Assembly (NCBI RefSeq): GCF_014905395.1
Contig: NZ_BNDT01000003.1
Coordinates: forward strand, 186,001-250,000
Source of the DNA: Lactococcus taiwanensis
Lineage (GTDB): Bacteria > Bacillota > Bacilli > Lactobacillales > Streptococcaceae
Length of the DNA: 64,000 nucleotides
Direction of reading: 5' to 3'
A program made the position numbers and the translations under genes. Under the pieces are notes generated by a model. It was not told the DNA's origin. It made no database searches and saw only the letters and a list, made by a program, of their open reading frames with translations. Positions 29,816 to 37,557 of the stretch are shown one piece after another (the stretch's first letter is position 1; the number at the start of each line of letters is the position of its first letter).

Positions 29816-31389
29816 TATAGTTTCACTGTAAAAGTTGTCCCTTTTCCTAAGATACTGACGACGTCAATTGTTCCATGGAGTTCTTGAACATTTTTTTCAA
29901 CGATAGCTAGGCCTAAGCCCGTTCCCTTGACTTCAGAGCGACTCTCATCGACACGGTAGAAGCGATCGAAAATCCGCTCTTTTTGGATTTCGGTTAAACC
30001 AGGTCCATTATCACTGACACTAAAGACAATCTGACCTTTTTCTGACTGAAGACTAATAAAGATTTGCCCACGTTCTGGTGTATACTTAATGGCATTCTCA
30101 ATAAGATTTTCAAAAATACTGTAAATCATTGCTTCATTTGTTTTTAATTGCACTTTATCAATCTGAGTTTTGACATGGAGCATCTTTTCAGAGATTTGAG
30201 GCCCTGAAGTTCTCAAAATATTTTGAATCAATTGAGCTAATTCTAGTTTTTTCTTCTCGATACGATGATTTTGCTTCGTAAGCAGGAGTGTATCCTGAAC
30301 AAGATTCATGAGACGGTTACTTTCTTTGCTAATGATTGAAGCAAAGTTACGTGTTTCTTCTTTTGAAACTGAAGTTGTCTCCAGTAGCTCTGCAAAGCCT
30401 TTGATAGAAGTGAGCGGTGTTTTTAGTTCGTGTGAGACGTTAGCAATAAATTCATTATGTGCATCTAACGTACGACGATAGCTCGTAACATCCAACATAG
30501 CGACAAGAAAGCGGCTATCTAAGTCAGGTAGAGGTGTAATTCTGACTTGATAGTAGGCCCCAATTTTTTCGAAATAAAAGAGTTTTTCTTGAATATCAGG
30601 ATGGAGCATTTTGTCAACGAGGAAACTAAGAAAATCAGCATAAGGGCTAAAAATATCAAGGTTCTCTGTGTCAGCAAATTCATTGTTGAAAGAAGCATTG
30701 GTCCTTCTTATTTTCCCTTTATTATTGTAAATGAAGATGGGAAATTGGAAAAATTCGATAAATTCATAAAGGTTTTCCTTTTTCTCGGTATGTGAGAGGG
30801 CTTGGCGTTGAATGCTTTCTCCAAGTTTGTTGAGCTCTGTGGTGATTTTATCATCATTTTCATTAATGAGATAACTTTGGGTTAGTGGACTTCGCTCAAT
30901 GTTTTTTATTTTTGCTACAGTATTTTCCGTGAATACGTGCATGCGTTGTGCTCTACGGAGAACTTGGGCAGCGACTGCTAGATAGAAAAGTAGGGCAAAA
31001 GTGATAATCGAAAAATCGGCAACAAGGGTAGGGGTACGATCCTCGGTGACCCGGAGATAACCGTCAATTTGGCCCTCTTTAAATATTGGACTGGTAGTCG
31101 TAATTTTTGTGCGAGTTAGTGCGCGAGAGTAGGAAGCCCCGCCTTCAATTTTTCGAGTGTCTGCATTATCCGTACTCGCAGGTAGATGCTCAAAGTTGGC
31201 TGGGAGCTCATTATTGGGATTTTTTTCCAGGAAAAGCTGGATTTTATTTGCTGTATTTAATACGCGTTCTGTGTCGTTGCTTAGGATATTTTGGTTTAAT
31301 AAAACCACGAGTCCTAAAATAGCAATGATATAGATTATCGTCATGATAACAATATTTTTAAGCTTCATTTTCTTCAAAGTAGTAGCCAA
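29815..31389 (-). CDS. Sensor histidine kinase (PhoR/VicK-like)
   Basis: A 524-residue membrane kinase. TM1 (about 10-31) and TM2 (about 122-145) flank an extracytoplasmic domain. A PAS-like segment (about 215-290) follows. HisKA carries the phosphorylated histidine in NVSHELKTPLTSIKGFAELL, and the ATPase domain has ENLIENAIKYTPERG (N box), SVSDNGPGLTE and GTGLGLAIVEK. It phosphorylates the response regulator encoded just upstream, whose 3' end it overlaps by 32 bases. An in-frame ATG at 31368 is an alternative start. The signal is unknown; the architecture resembles PhoR. Confidence 0.9.
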   Translation of the reverse strand: MATTLKKMKLKNIVIMTIIYIIAILGLVVLLNQNILSNDTERVLNTANKIQLFLEKNPNNELPANFEHLPASTDNADTRKIEGGASYSRALTRTKITTTSPIFKEGQIDGYLRVTEDRTPTLVADFSIITFALLFYLAVAAQVLRRAQRMHVFTENTVAKIKNIERSPLTQSYLINENDDKITTELNKLGESIQRQALSHTEKKENLYEFIEFFQFPIFIYNNKGKIRRTNASFNNEFADTENLDIFSPYADFLSFLVDKMLHPDIQEKLFYFEKIGAYYQVRITPLPDLDSRFLVAMLDVTSYRRTLDAHNEFIANVSHELKTPLTSIKGFAELLETTSVSKEETRNFASIISKESNRLMNLVQDTLLLTKQNHRIEKKKLELAQLIQNILRTSGPQISEKMLHVKTQIDKVQLKTNEAMIYSIFENLIENAIKYTPERGQIFISLQSEKGQIVFSVSDNGPGLTEIQKERIFDRFYRVDESRSEVKGTGLGLAIVEKNVQELHGTIDVVSILGKGTTFTVKL

Positions 31390-32068
31390 ATCCTCGTTTA
31401 GTTTTAATATAGCGGTTGTCTAATTTTTTTCTTATTTTGGAGATGAGCACATCAATGGTACGAGTTTCTGCGGCATCGGAAATTCCCCAAAAATGTTTTA
31501 GAAGTTCTTCGCGGCTAATGATACTACCTCGTCTTTGAGCAAGTAACTCCAGTATCTCAAACTCGCGTTTCGTAAAATCCAATTGGTTGCCATCTAAGTG
31601 GACTTCTTTTTTGACAAAGTCAATGACAAGGTGCTTTGTTACCAAAGTCTGTTCTTTTTCTAATTTGGGGTCTTCGAAGGAAGAAGCTGGCACTGGATTA
31701 TACATCTGGTTTCTACGAATGAGTGCTGCTGCACGAACCATGATTTCTTTCATAGGTGTACTTTTATCGAGATACTCATCAGAGCCAGCTGACAGGCCTG
31801 TCAGTTTCATCTCGTCATCTTCACGCGCAGTCAAAATTAAGATTGGTGTGAAGTTTCCAACTTTGCGAAGCATTTGAGTGACCTCAATCCCTGAATATTC
31901 TGGCATCATTAAATCGAGAAGGATGAGGTCAAAAGGATTTTTGCGAGCTTTTTCGAAAGCTTTTTTTCCATCATCTACCGTAGTGACCTCAAAATCATTT
32001 TGCCGAAAATGATAGGACAAAAGGGTCAAAATCGACCGATCGTCATCAGCAATTAAAATTTTTTTCAT
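31358..32068 (-). CDS. OmpR/PhoB-family response regulator
   Basis: A 236-residue regulator. I use the ATG at 32068 (MKKILIADDDRSIL) rather than a longer in-frame start that would extend into the intergenic region. The receiver domain (1-120) has the DDD acidic pocket, the phosphoacceptor Asp in LILLDLMMPEYSG and the conserved lysine in YLDKSTPMKE. The winged helix (about 140-236) ends RTIDVLISKIRKKL-x-NRYIKTKRGFGYYF. It is divergent from the persulfide operon. One dispersed dyad (31788-31805) lies within the receiver domain and encodes L-T-G-L-S. Confidence 0.92.
   Translation of the reverse strand: MKKILIADDDRSILTLLSYHFRQNDFEVTTVDDGKKAFEKARKNPFDLILLDLMMPEYSGIEVTQMLRKVGNFTPILILTAREDDEMKLTGLSAGSDEYLDKSTPMKEIMVRAAALIRRNQMYNPVPASSFEDPKLEKEQTLVTKHLVIDFVKKEVHLDGNQLDFTKREFEILELLAQRRGSIISREELLKHFWGISDAAETRTIDVLISKIRKKLDNRYIKTKRGFGYYFEENEA
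31788..31805. repeat. ACTGAC-N6-GTCAGT dyad, copy 6 (in response regulator gene)
   Basis: GCTGAC-AGGCCT-GTCAGT. Its core 16 bases are a perfect palindrome, identical to copy 7. Confidence 0.82.
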
Positions 32069-32142
32069 ACTTTTAATTATAACAAATAGAGCCCTTGCTT
32101 GGCTAGGTTTATCGCATATTTTTAGTAGAAAAGTTCTTTTCG

Positions 32143-32171
32143 TTGACAAAATACCCTATGGGGTATATAAT
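32143..32171 (+). promoter_or_regulatory. Promoter with CsoR/CstR-type operator
   Basis: TTGACA (32143-32148), 17 bases, TATAAT (32166-32171). The spacer is almost filled by ATACCC-TATG-GGGTAT (32151-32166), a G/C-tract dyad of the kind bound by CsoR/CstR repressors. A bound repressor would block RNA polymerase directly. Confidence 0.9.
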
Positions 32172-32194
32172 AAAAGCAAGATCAAGGAGAAGAA

Positions 32195-32488
32195 ATGAAA
32201 AATATAAGTACTGAAGCATTGGTAAAAGCTATGGTGAATGATGTCCCCGTGGTTGACGTACGTGAAAGCTTTGAATACAACGAGGGCCATATCCCTACTG
32301 CTAAAAATATCCCTTTAAGCGAGCTTGAACTGCGCTATTCAGAAGTCGCACCTGAAACATATATTATTTGTCGCTCAGGGGCACGTTCACAACGGGCGGT
32401 GGATTTTTTAGCCACCAAAGGAATTCTAACAACAAATGTTCTAGGCGGTACACAAGCGTGGGATGGCTGCTTAGTTAAGGAGGAGTGA
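32195..32488 (+). CDS. Single-domain rhodanese (sulfurtransferase)
   Basis: A 97-residue rhodanese with VVDVRESFEYNEGHIPTAKNIPLSEL and an active-site loop CRSGARSQRA, whose cysteine carries the persulfide. It is the first gene of an operon with a second rhodanese, a CoA-disulfide reductase-rhodanese and a CstR-like repressor. It follows AAGGAG and ends in an overlap with the next start (TGATG). In cst operons such enzymes shuttle sulfane sulfur to thiols. Confidence 0.9.
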   Translation: MKNISTEALVKAMVNDVPVVDVRESFEYNEGHIPTAKNIPLSELELRYSEVAPETYIICRSGARSQRAVDFLATKGILTTNVLGGTQAWDGCLVKEE

Positions 32489-32799
32489 TGTTTCATATTT
32501 TTAAACAAAGAAAAACTATCACTATGCCTGTTTTACTTCAAAAATTAAATAAGGGACGTCCAGTTGTGGTTGATGTGCGTGAGCAATCTGAATATGAAGC
32601 TGGCCATCTAAAAGGCGTGCGTAATGTTCCTTTAAAGGAGTTAAATCAACTTTCTTTAGCAAACGGTACACCAGTATACGTCCTTTGTCAATCGGGGAAA
32701 CGTTCGAAACAAGCTTATAAGACATTAGAGAAAAAAGGAATGATAGTGATTGATGTAGAGGGCGGTATGAATACCTATAAGGGAAGGATGGTAAAATAA
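32488..32799 (+). CDS. Single-domain rhodanese (second copy)
   Basis: A 103-residue protein with a short basic N-terminus (MFHIFKQRKTITM), then VVVDVREQSEYEAGHLKGVRNVPLKEL and the active loop CQSGKRSKQA. The start ATG 32488 overlaps the previous stop, with AAGGAGGAG upstream. The stop overlaps the next start (TAATG). Two different active-site loops in tandem suggest different acceptor thiols. Confidence 0.9.
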   Translation: MFHIFKQRKTITMPVLLQKLNKGRPVVVDVREQSEYEAGHLKGVRNVPLKELNQLSLANGTPVYVLCQSGKRSKQAYKTLEKKGMIVIDVEGGMNTYKGRMVK

Positions 32800-34463
32800 T
32801 GGCTAAAAAATATTTGATTGTTGGAGGAGTGGCTGGTGGGATGTCAGCTGCCACGCGATTAAGGCGACTGCAAGAGGAAGCTGAAATTATTGTTTTTGAA
32901 AAAGGCCCTCATGTTTCCTTTGCGAATTGTGGCTTACCATATTATCTTTCGGGTGAGATTGAGGAGCGCGATCAATTAATTGTCCAAACTAGTGCGTCAT
33001 TGCGTCAGCGCTTTAATCTTGATATCCGCGAAAATTCGGAAGTGGTGGCTATTGATGCTACGAATAAAACAGTAAGAGTTCGTACGAAAAATCAAGAATA
33101 TCAAGAAAGTTATGATGCTTTAATCCTCTCCCCAGGTGCAAAACCTCTTTTACCTTCACTGACAGGCCTGTCAGAAGCTACAAATGCTTTTTCTTTGAGA
33201 AATATTCCTGATGTGGATCAAATCATGACTTTTTTGAAGGAGAAGCAACCAAGCTCTGCTGTCGTCATTGGTGCGGGTTTCATTGGTCTTGAAATGGCAG
33301 AAAACTTGAAGAAACGCGGTTTATCAGTTACAATTGTTGAAAAAGCTGCGCATGTTTTACCCACGTTAGATCAAGAAATGGCTATACCTCTACAAAATGA
33401 ACTTGAAAAGCAACAGGTAAAAGTACTGACGCAACGGTCAGCAATAGCCATTCAAGCCAATCAGCTTGTCTTGGATAACCAAGAGGTTCTGTCAGCCGAT
33501 CTCGTGATTTTGTCAGTAGGGGTACAGCCAGAGACTGATTTGGCGGCTTCGGCTGGAATTGAGTTGGGCTTAAAAGGGGGAATTTTAGTGGATGAGCACT
33601 ATGAAACTTCTTTAGCGGACATTTATGCTGTCGGTGATGCAATTGTGGTTAAGGAACAAATCAGTGGTCAACCTGCTTTGATTTCCTTAGCGAGTCCTGC
33701 AAACCGTCAGGGCCGTCAAGTTGCGGATATACTTTCTGGTTTGCCTGTTAAAAATAGAGGAAGTATCGGAACAGCAATAGTCAGAACCTTTGAACGCACG
33801 GCAGCGAGCACGGGGATGAGCGAACGCAACGTCCAAGCTCTTGGCCTCCCCTATAAAGTTGTTCACTTAAGCGGGAATGACCATGCCACTTACTATCCAG
33901 GTGCAACACCTATTTTATTAAAGCTTATTTTTGAACCAAAGACCGGTCAAATTTATGGTGCTCAGGCAGTAGGTGAAAAAGGCGTAGATAAGCGTATTGA
34001 TGTCTTATCAACTGTGATTAAAGCGGGCATGACTATTTTTGATCTCCCAGAACTCGAGCTGAGCTATGCCCCACCTTTTGGCTCGGCAAAGGATCTAGTA
34101 AATATGACGGGCTATGCAGCTAGTAATATTGCGCTTGGTTTATCCGATAATGTTCAATGGCACGAGTTAGGTCATGAACTTGCCAGTGGCAAAATTTTAC
34201 TAGATGTCCGCCAACCAGAGGAATTACAAAAGGGGGCCTTTAAAAACGCCTTAAATATCCCCTTAAATGAGTTGCGGGAACGATTGGGGGAGCTTGATAA
34301 GAAAGAATCCTATATTGTCAGTTGCCAATCTGGCTTACGTGCCTATCATGCCGAGCGTATTCTTAAACAACACGGTTTCTCTGTACAAAATCTCGATGGA
34401 GCCTATGCTTTGTACAGTGCAGTCACAAATGAACTTTTGGAGGATAAAAGTGGTACATTATAA
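32799..34463 (+). CDS. CoA-disulfide reductase fused to a C-terminal rhodanese (persulfide reductase)
   Basis: A 554-residue flavoprotein. FAD site: IVGGVAGGMSAATRLRRL. Catalytic Cys in FANCGLPYYLSGEI. NAD(P)H site: VVIGAGFIGLEMAENLKKRG. Second FAD site near DIYAVGDAIVV. A dimerisation domain follows, and residues about 450-554 form a rhodanese with active loop SCQSGLRAYH. This matches CoADR-RHD enzymes, which reduce CoA persulfide or polysulfide. Two dispersed dyads lie in the gene (33158-33175, 33425-33442), encoding L-T-G-L-S and L-T-Q-R-S. It overlaps cstR by 14 bases. Confidence 0.92.
   Translation: MAKKYLIVGGVAGGMSAATRLRRLQEEAEIIVFEKGPHVSFANCGLPYYLSGEIEERDQLIVQTSASLRQRFNLDIRENSEVVAIDATNKTVRVRTKNQEYQESYDALILSPGAKPLLPSLTGLSEATNAFSLRNIPDVDQIMTFLKEKQPSSAVVIGAGFIGLEMAENLKKRGLSVTIVEKAAHVLPTLDQEMAIPLQNELEKQQVKVLTQRSAIAIQANQLVLDNQEVLSADLVILSVGVQPETDLAASAGIELGLKGGILVDEHYETSLADIYAVGDAIVVKEQISGQPALISLASPANRQGRQVADILSGLPVKNRGSIGTAIVRTFERTAASTGMSERNVQALGLPYKVVHLSGNDHATYYPGATPILLKLIFEPKTGQIYGAQAVGEKGVDKRIDVLSTVIKAGMTIFDLPELELSYAPPFGSAKDLVNMTGYAASNIALGLSDNVQWHELGHELASGKILLDVRQPEELQKGAFKNALNIPLNELRERLGELDKKESYIVSCQSGLRAYHAERILKQHGFSVQNLDGAYALYSAVTNELLEDKSGTL
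33158..33175. repeat. ACTGAC-N6-GTCAGT dyad, copy 7 (in CoA-disulfide reductase gene)
   Basis: ACTGAC-AGGCCT-GTCAGA. Its 16-base core is identical to copy 6 and also encodes L-T-G-L-S. Confidence 0.82.
33425..33442. repeat. ACTGAC-N6-GTCAGT dyad, copy 8 (in CoA-disulfide reductase gene)
   Basis: ACTGAC-GCAACG-GTCAGC, in frame as L-T-Q-R-S. Confidence 0.78.
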
Positions 34464-34704
34464 TACAAAAATGATCAATCGTCTCAAACGAGCAGATGGG
34501 CAAGTGCAAGGCATTTTAAGAATGATGGAAGCAGAAAAAGATTGTGCAGCCGTGGTAACACAGCTCACCGCAGTTCGCTCAAGTTTAGACAGCTTGATTG
34601 GGCTCATTGTAGCAGAAAATTTGAAAGCCTGTCTCCTTTCAGAGGAGGAGGGGCAACGCGAAGAGAAAATAGATGAAGCCATCAAAATGATTGTGAAAAA
34701 ATAG
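34450..34704 (+). CDS. cstR: CstR-like persulfide-sensing repressor (CsoR family)
   Basis: An 84-residue all-helical CsoR/RcnR-family repressor. GTG 34450, with GGAGG 6 bases upstream, gives MVHYNTKMINRLKRADGQVQG, the normal family N-terminus. Cys32 and Cys61 are present, but the histidine of copper-binding CsoR is replaced by Asn57. Two cysteines without the histidine is the pattern of CstR, which senses sulfane sulfur by forming di- or trisulfide links. Together with the rhodanese context and the operator at 32151, this makes it the probable operon repressor. Confidence 0.88.
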   Translation: MVHYNTKMINRLKRADGQVQGILRMMEAEKDCAAVVTQLTAVRSSLDSLIGLIVAENLKACLLSEEEGQREEKIDEAIKMIVKK

Positions 34705-34713
34705 TAAAAAGTT

Positions 34714-34731
34714 ACTGACCAGCCGGTCAGT
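34714..34731. repeat. ACTGAC-N6-GTCAGT dyad, copy 9 (terminator of the persulfide operon)
   Basis: ACTGAC-CAGCCG-GTCAGT, preceded by AAAAAGTT and followed by AGCTTTTTAT. It lies 10 bases after cstR and looks like a functional forward terminator. Confidence 0.85.
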
Positions 34732-34780
34732 AGCTTTTTATAAGCCAAAATCTCTTTCTTAATATGATATAATGAAGCTT

Positions 34781-35116
34781 ATGCAGATTGAAAAAACGAA
34801 CCGAATGAACACCCTTTTCGAATTCTATGCGACGCTCTTGACGGACAAGCAAATGAATTATATTGAACTTTATTATGCTGACGATTATAGTTTAGCTGAA
34901 ATTGCAGAAGAGTTTGATGTAAGCCGTCAAGCTGTTTATGATAATATCAAACGGACAGAAAAAGTACTCGAAAGTTATGAAGAAAAACTTCATTTGTTCA
35001 GTAACTATGTGGTTCGAAATCAGCTACTTGAAAGTCTTATGAAAGACTATGCTTCTGACGACTATTTAGTCCGCAAACTCCAAGAAATTCAGCAAATTGA
35101 TGAGGAAGAATTCTAG
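34781..35116 (+). CDS. ylxM: YlxM-type SRP-associated DNA-binding protein (UPF0122)
   Basis: A 111-residue protein. From ATG 34781 it reads [20 protein letters not shown], the normal YlxM start, then [43 protein letters not shown] with a sigma-70 region-4-like helix-turn-helix. YlxM binds SRP components and is usually cotranscribed with ffh; here ffh is not adjacent and tmRNA follows. An extended -10 (TG-A-TATAAT, 34765-34773) ends 8 bases before the ATG and there is no Shine-Dalgarno, so the message is probably leaderless. Confidence 0.88.
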   Translation: MQIEKTNRMNTLFEFYATLLTDKQMNYIELYYADDYSLAEIAEEFDVSRQAVYDNIKRTEKVLESYEEKLHLFSNYVVRNQLLESLMKDYASDDYLVRKLQEIQQIDEEEF

Positions 35117-35137
35117 GGCAAGCTGAGGGCTGCAGTT

Positions 35138-35155
35138 ACTGACCACGCTGTCAGT
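35138..35155. repeat. ACTGAC-N6-GTCAGT dyad, copy 10 (after ylxM)
   Basis: ACTGAC-CACGCT-GTCAGT with TT before and AA after, between ylxM and the tmRNA promoter. There is no T run. Confidence 0.85.
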
Positions 35156-35188
35156 AATGTGTGGTTCTAATTTTGACGTGAAAAAAGG

Positions 35189-35217
35189 CTGACAGAAGTT
35201 CTGAAATATGCTATAAT
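35189..35217 (+). promoter_or_regulatory. tmRNA promoter
   Basis: CTGACA (35189-35194), 17 bases, TATAAT (35212-35217). The expected start near 35224 leaves a precursor leader of about 50 bases that contains dyad copy 11. Confidence 0.75.
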
Positions 35218-35240
35218 AAGAACTCAGGTTCTAGTATTTC

Positions 35241-35258
35241 ACTGATGATTTGGTCAGT
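35241..35258. repeat. ACTGAC-N6-GTCAGT dyad, copy 11 (tmRNA precursor leader)
   Basis: ACTGAT-GATTTG-GTCAGT, one mismatch in the left arm, with C before and G after extending the stem. It lies between the tmRNA promoter and the mature 5' end, where it could form a hairpin in the precursor. Confidence 0.65.
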
Positions 35259-35275
35259 GAAAGTACGCCTTATTT

Positions 35276-35631
35276 GGGGGCGTTACGGATTCGACAGGCA
35301 CTGTCGCGCATGAACTGCAACTGCTGAGGGATCAGGATAATCATCCGCAGATAAATATAACTGCTAAAAATAATACACAAACTTACGCAATGGCAGCCTA
35401 AACAGCACCTTGCGTGCCGGATTTCGCATCGCTGATGTGTGCTTGATGGCCTAAACCTTTAGTCAGATACGTTGCTGTGGTGGCTTGACACAGTAAAAGA
35501 GATTAAAAGCCTCGCAAAATGTTGCTGTTTGAGACTGGCTTTAGCATTTTGTTAACTTTGAGAAAGTCCTATGGTTGTAGACGTTGATGTAGCAAGGTGT
35601 TTGGACGCGGGTTCGACTCCCGCCGCCTCCA
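35276..35631 (+). ncRNA. ssrA: tmRNA (transfer-messenger RNA)
   Basis: The 5' end GGGGGCGTTACGGATTCGAC and the 3' end GGTTCGACTCCCGCCGCCTCC form the tRNA-like acceptor and T arms; GGGGGCG pairs with CGCCTCC. The tag frame starts with the resume codon GCT at 35363 and reads AKNNTQTYAMAA then TAA (to 35401), the Lactococcus tag. The RNA rescues ribosomes stalled on broken messages. CCA is not encoded. The gene is a one-piece tmRNA of about 356 bases. Confidence 0.97.
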
Positions 35632-35665
35632 CTATTTAGTTTATAGAGAAACTTATAGACAAATC

Positions 35666-35689
35666 AATCGCTCAATAGAGCGATTTTTG
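35666..35689 (+). terminator. tmRNA terminator
   Basis: AATCGCTC / GAGCGATT with loop AATA, followed by TTT. It lies about 35 bases after the mature tmRNA end. Confidence 0.82.
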
Positions 35690-35755
35690 ATTGATTTAAG
35701 GAAAGCACGATAAAATAAGTCATACTCTAATATTTAATTAGTTTTAACCTAACTT

Positions 35756-35783
35756 GTCCTTCAGTATTTTTGAAGGACTTTTT
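35756..35783 (+). terminator. Orphan intrinsic terminator
   Basis: GTCCTTCA (35756-35763) pairs perfectly with TGAAGGAC (35771-35778), followed by five T. No gene lies between the tmRNA terminator and this one. Confidence 0.8.
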
Positions 35784-35908
35784 ATATAAAATACATCCCT
35801 CAAGCAGTGAAGATGCGTGGACATTTGAATTTATTAACCCCAAATTTTAGTTTGTACTTTGTTTACTCGTTTTGGCTTCATTTAAGGGAGTGGTCGTATA
35901 ATATCTTT

Positions 35909-35970
35909 ATTCCAATAAATTTTTCATAAAGTTTACTCCTAAGCATCTCACTCTCGTGAGGTGTTTTTTT
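35909..35970 (+). ncRNA. Candidate small RNA upstream of the DUF475 gene
   Basis: A short unit between the -10 TATAAT (35897-35902) and a strong terminator CATCTCAC-TCTC-GTGAGGTG followed by seven T (35944-35970). It has no reading frame with a ribosome site. The promoter -35 is weak, so this remains a candidate. Confidence 0.35.
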
Positions 35971-36162
35971 GCGTTCAACTAATGAAATCTCAATTTTGGA
36001 CTCTCTCAAGAAGCTAACAACTTTTTGTTAAATTTTGCTATAATTATTAGAAAGAGTTTTTTACGAGTGTTGTAAACACTTGAAAAAGAGCATTTTATCT
36101 AAAAGTAGACGACGAAGGTCGTCTTTCATTATGACCATTGTTAATGAAGAGGAGGTAGTATA

Positions 36163-37227
36163 TTGAAACATTTTAGGGGGGCGATTTTTGTTAGTATCCT
36201 TGCATTAATCATAGCCTATATTTATGGAGGGATGACAGCGCTGGTATTAGCGGCCATACTTGGAGTAATGGAGATTTCCCTATCTTTTGATAATGCAATC
36301 GTTAATGCCCGAATTTTAGAGCGGATGAGTTACAAGTGGCGGGAAGTCTTTTTGACTGTTGGGATGCTTATCGCCGTTTTAGGTATGAGATTTCTCTTTC
36401 CCCTGCTCGTGGTCTCCATCTCAGCACATCTCAATCCAATCGATGCACTAATGCTTGCAATGGCTAAAGGAGATCCAAGTCATCCTGGGACTTATGCCTA
36501 TATCCTCAATCATGCTCACCCCATGATTGCAGCTTTTGGTGGGATGTTCCTTTTAATGCTGGCTTTAGACTTTTTCTTTGATTTTCAAGTCGTACATTGG
36601 CTAGGATTTCCCGAAAAAATACTAAGAAAAATAGGGCGCTTCCCTGCAGCAACTTCCTTATGTTCACTCATCCTCTTACTTATCCTTAGCCACTTCGTTG
36701 CGAAAGATTCTTTTCTCGTTTTATTTTCTGGACTAATAGGAATAGTCTTATACTTAGCAGTCCAAGGCTTGGGTCATCTTATGGCTCAACATGGTACTCT
36801 AGCAGAAGTGGAAGAAGAACTAGAAAATTCAGATTCGAAACAATCTACTCCCCCTGTTTTATTGGCGGGTAAGGCTGCATTTGGTCTCTTTTTGTATTTA
36901 GAAATGATTGATGCATCTTTTTCTTTCGATGGAGCAATCGGCGCTTTTGCCATAACACCAGATCCAATAATCATTATGCTAGGTCTAGGATTTATAGGTG
37001 CAATGTTTGTCCGTTCTTTAACAATTTTTCTTGTAGAAAAAGGAACACTTAATGAACTAATTTATCTGGAACACGGAGCACATTGGGCAATTCTTATTTT
37101 GGCAATTCTTTTGCTGCTTTCTATTGCTATAGAAATACCAGAAATTATCACTGGAGTTTTAGGCGCAATCATAATAGGGTGCTCTTTGATTTCCAGTTTG
37201 TTTTACAATAGAAAGAGTAGACGGTAG
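36163..37227 (+). CDS. DUF475 (TerC-superfamily) membrane protein
   Basis: A 354-residue polytopic protein starting with TTG behind GAGGAGGT. The two DUF475/TerC repeats each hold the acidic motif expected in this family: MEISLSFDNAIVNARIL (about residue 43) and EMIDASFSFDGAIGAF (about residue 247). TerC-superfamily members are linked to manganese efflux or tellurite resistance. A yybP-ykoY riboswitch precedes some family genes elsewhere, but I do not see one in this leader. A P-type ATPase under a manganese riboswitch lies 2 kb downstream, which supports a metal role. Confidence 0.87.
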   Translation: MKHFRGAIFVSILALIIAYIYGGMTALVLAAILGVMEISLSFDNAIVNARILERMSYKWREVFLTVGMLIAVLGMRFLFPLLVVSISAHLNPIDALMLAMAKGDPSHPGTYAYILNHAHPMIAAFGGMFLLMLALDFFFDFQVVHWLGFPEKILRKIGRFPAATSLCSLILLLILSHFVAKDSFLVLFSGLIGIVLYLAVQGLGHLMAQHGTLAEVEEELENSDSKQSTPPVLLAGKAAFGLFLYLEMIDASFSFDGAIGAFAITPDPIIIMLGLGFIGAMFVRSLTIFLVEKGTLNELIYLEHGAHWAILILAILLLLSIAIEIPEIITGVLGAIIIGCSLISSLFYNRKSRR

Positions 37228-37238
37228 TAAAAATAAGA

Positions 37239-37253
37239 AAGTAAACGCTTGCT
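37239..37253. promoter_or_regulatory. Candidate cre box before the 63-residue protein gene
   Basis: AAGTAAACGCTTGCT matches cre WTGNAANCGNWNNCW except one position. It lies just upstream of TATAAT (37267-37272). Confidence 0.45.
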
Positions 37254-37306
37254 CTGATGTGGTTTATATAATACAATAGAATTAATAAGACGAAGGAGGT
37301 CGAATT

Positions 37307-37498
37307 ATGCCAGAGAAAATCTTCGGTTCACTAGAAAAACCAGAACCAGACAAAAACATCAAAAAGGAAGAATTGAAAAATGTTACCGCTGATCATCAAG
37401 ACGGTATTCAAGAAACCTTTGATAAAACAACAAGCAAAGCAGAAGAGTTCCTTGGAGAAGCTGCTCATGCGCTTGATAAGGCACTCCCAGAAGAATAA
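37307..37498 (+). CDS. Small acidic soluble protein, unknown function
   Basis: A 63-residue, highly charged protein with no hydrophobic span: MPEKIFGSLEKPEPDKN, a helical middle DGIQETFDKTTSKAEEFLG, and an amphipathic end AHALDKALPEE. The ribosome site AAGGAGGTCGAAT is excellent and the gene has a promoter (TATAAT 37267) and a terminator, so it is very likely real. The composition recalls small stress proteins of the CsbD kind, but I see no clear match. Confidence 0.7.
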   Translation: MPEKIFGSLEKPEPDKNIKKEELKNVTADHQDGIQETFDKTTSKAEEFLGEAAHALDKALPEE

Positions 37499-37507
37499 TT
37501 TAGTAAG

Positions 37508-37527
37508 GTCCTCTCGAGGACTTTTTT
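37508..37527 (+). terminator. Terminator of the 63-residue protein gene
   Basis: GTCCTC-TC-GAGGAC (37508-37521), followed by six T. Confidence 0.82.
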
Positions 37528-37557
37528 AATATATTTTTAGATTTTGGGTATTAAAAA

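Larger units (their letters stand above)
35690..36162 (+). other. 473-base gene-free stretch with two orphan terminators and a structured leader
   Basis: No credible reading frame is present. It holds a strong terminator, GTCCTTCA/TGAAGGAC plus T5 (35756-35783), with no gene before it. It also holds a TTGGCT-N19-TATAAT promoter candidate (-10 at 35897-35902) followed about 40 bases later by another terminator (35944-35970). The promoter of the DUF475 gene (TG-C-TATAAT, 36036-36044) and a leader with two hairpins (AGTGTT/AACACT near 36067 and AGACGAC/GTCGTCT near 36107-36125) complete the region. One or two small RNAs are possible. Confidence 0.5.

Noticed and set aside
36045-36162. A yybP-ykoY riboswitch before the DUF475 gene
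   Set aside because: The conserved GGGGAGTAG strand seen before the P-type ATPase is absent; only two unrelated hairpins are present.
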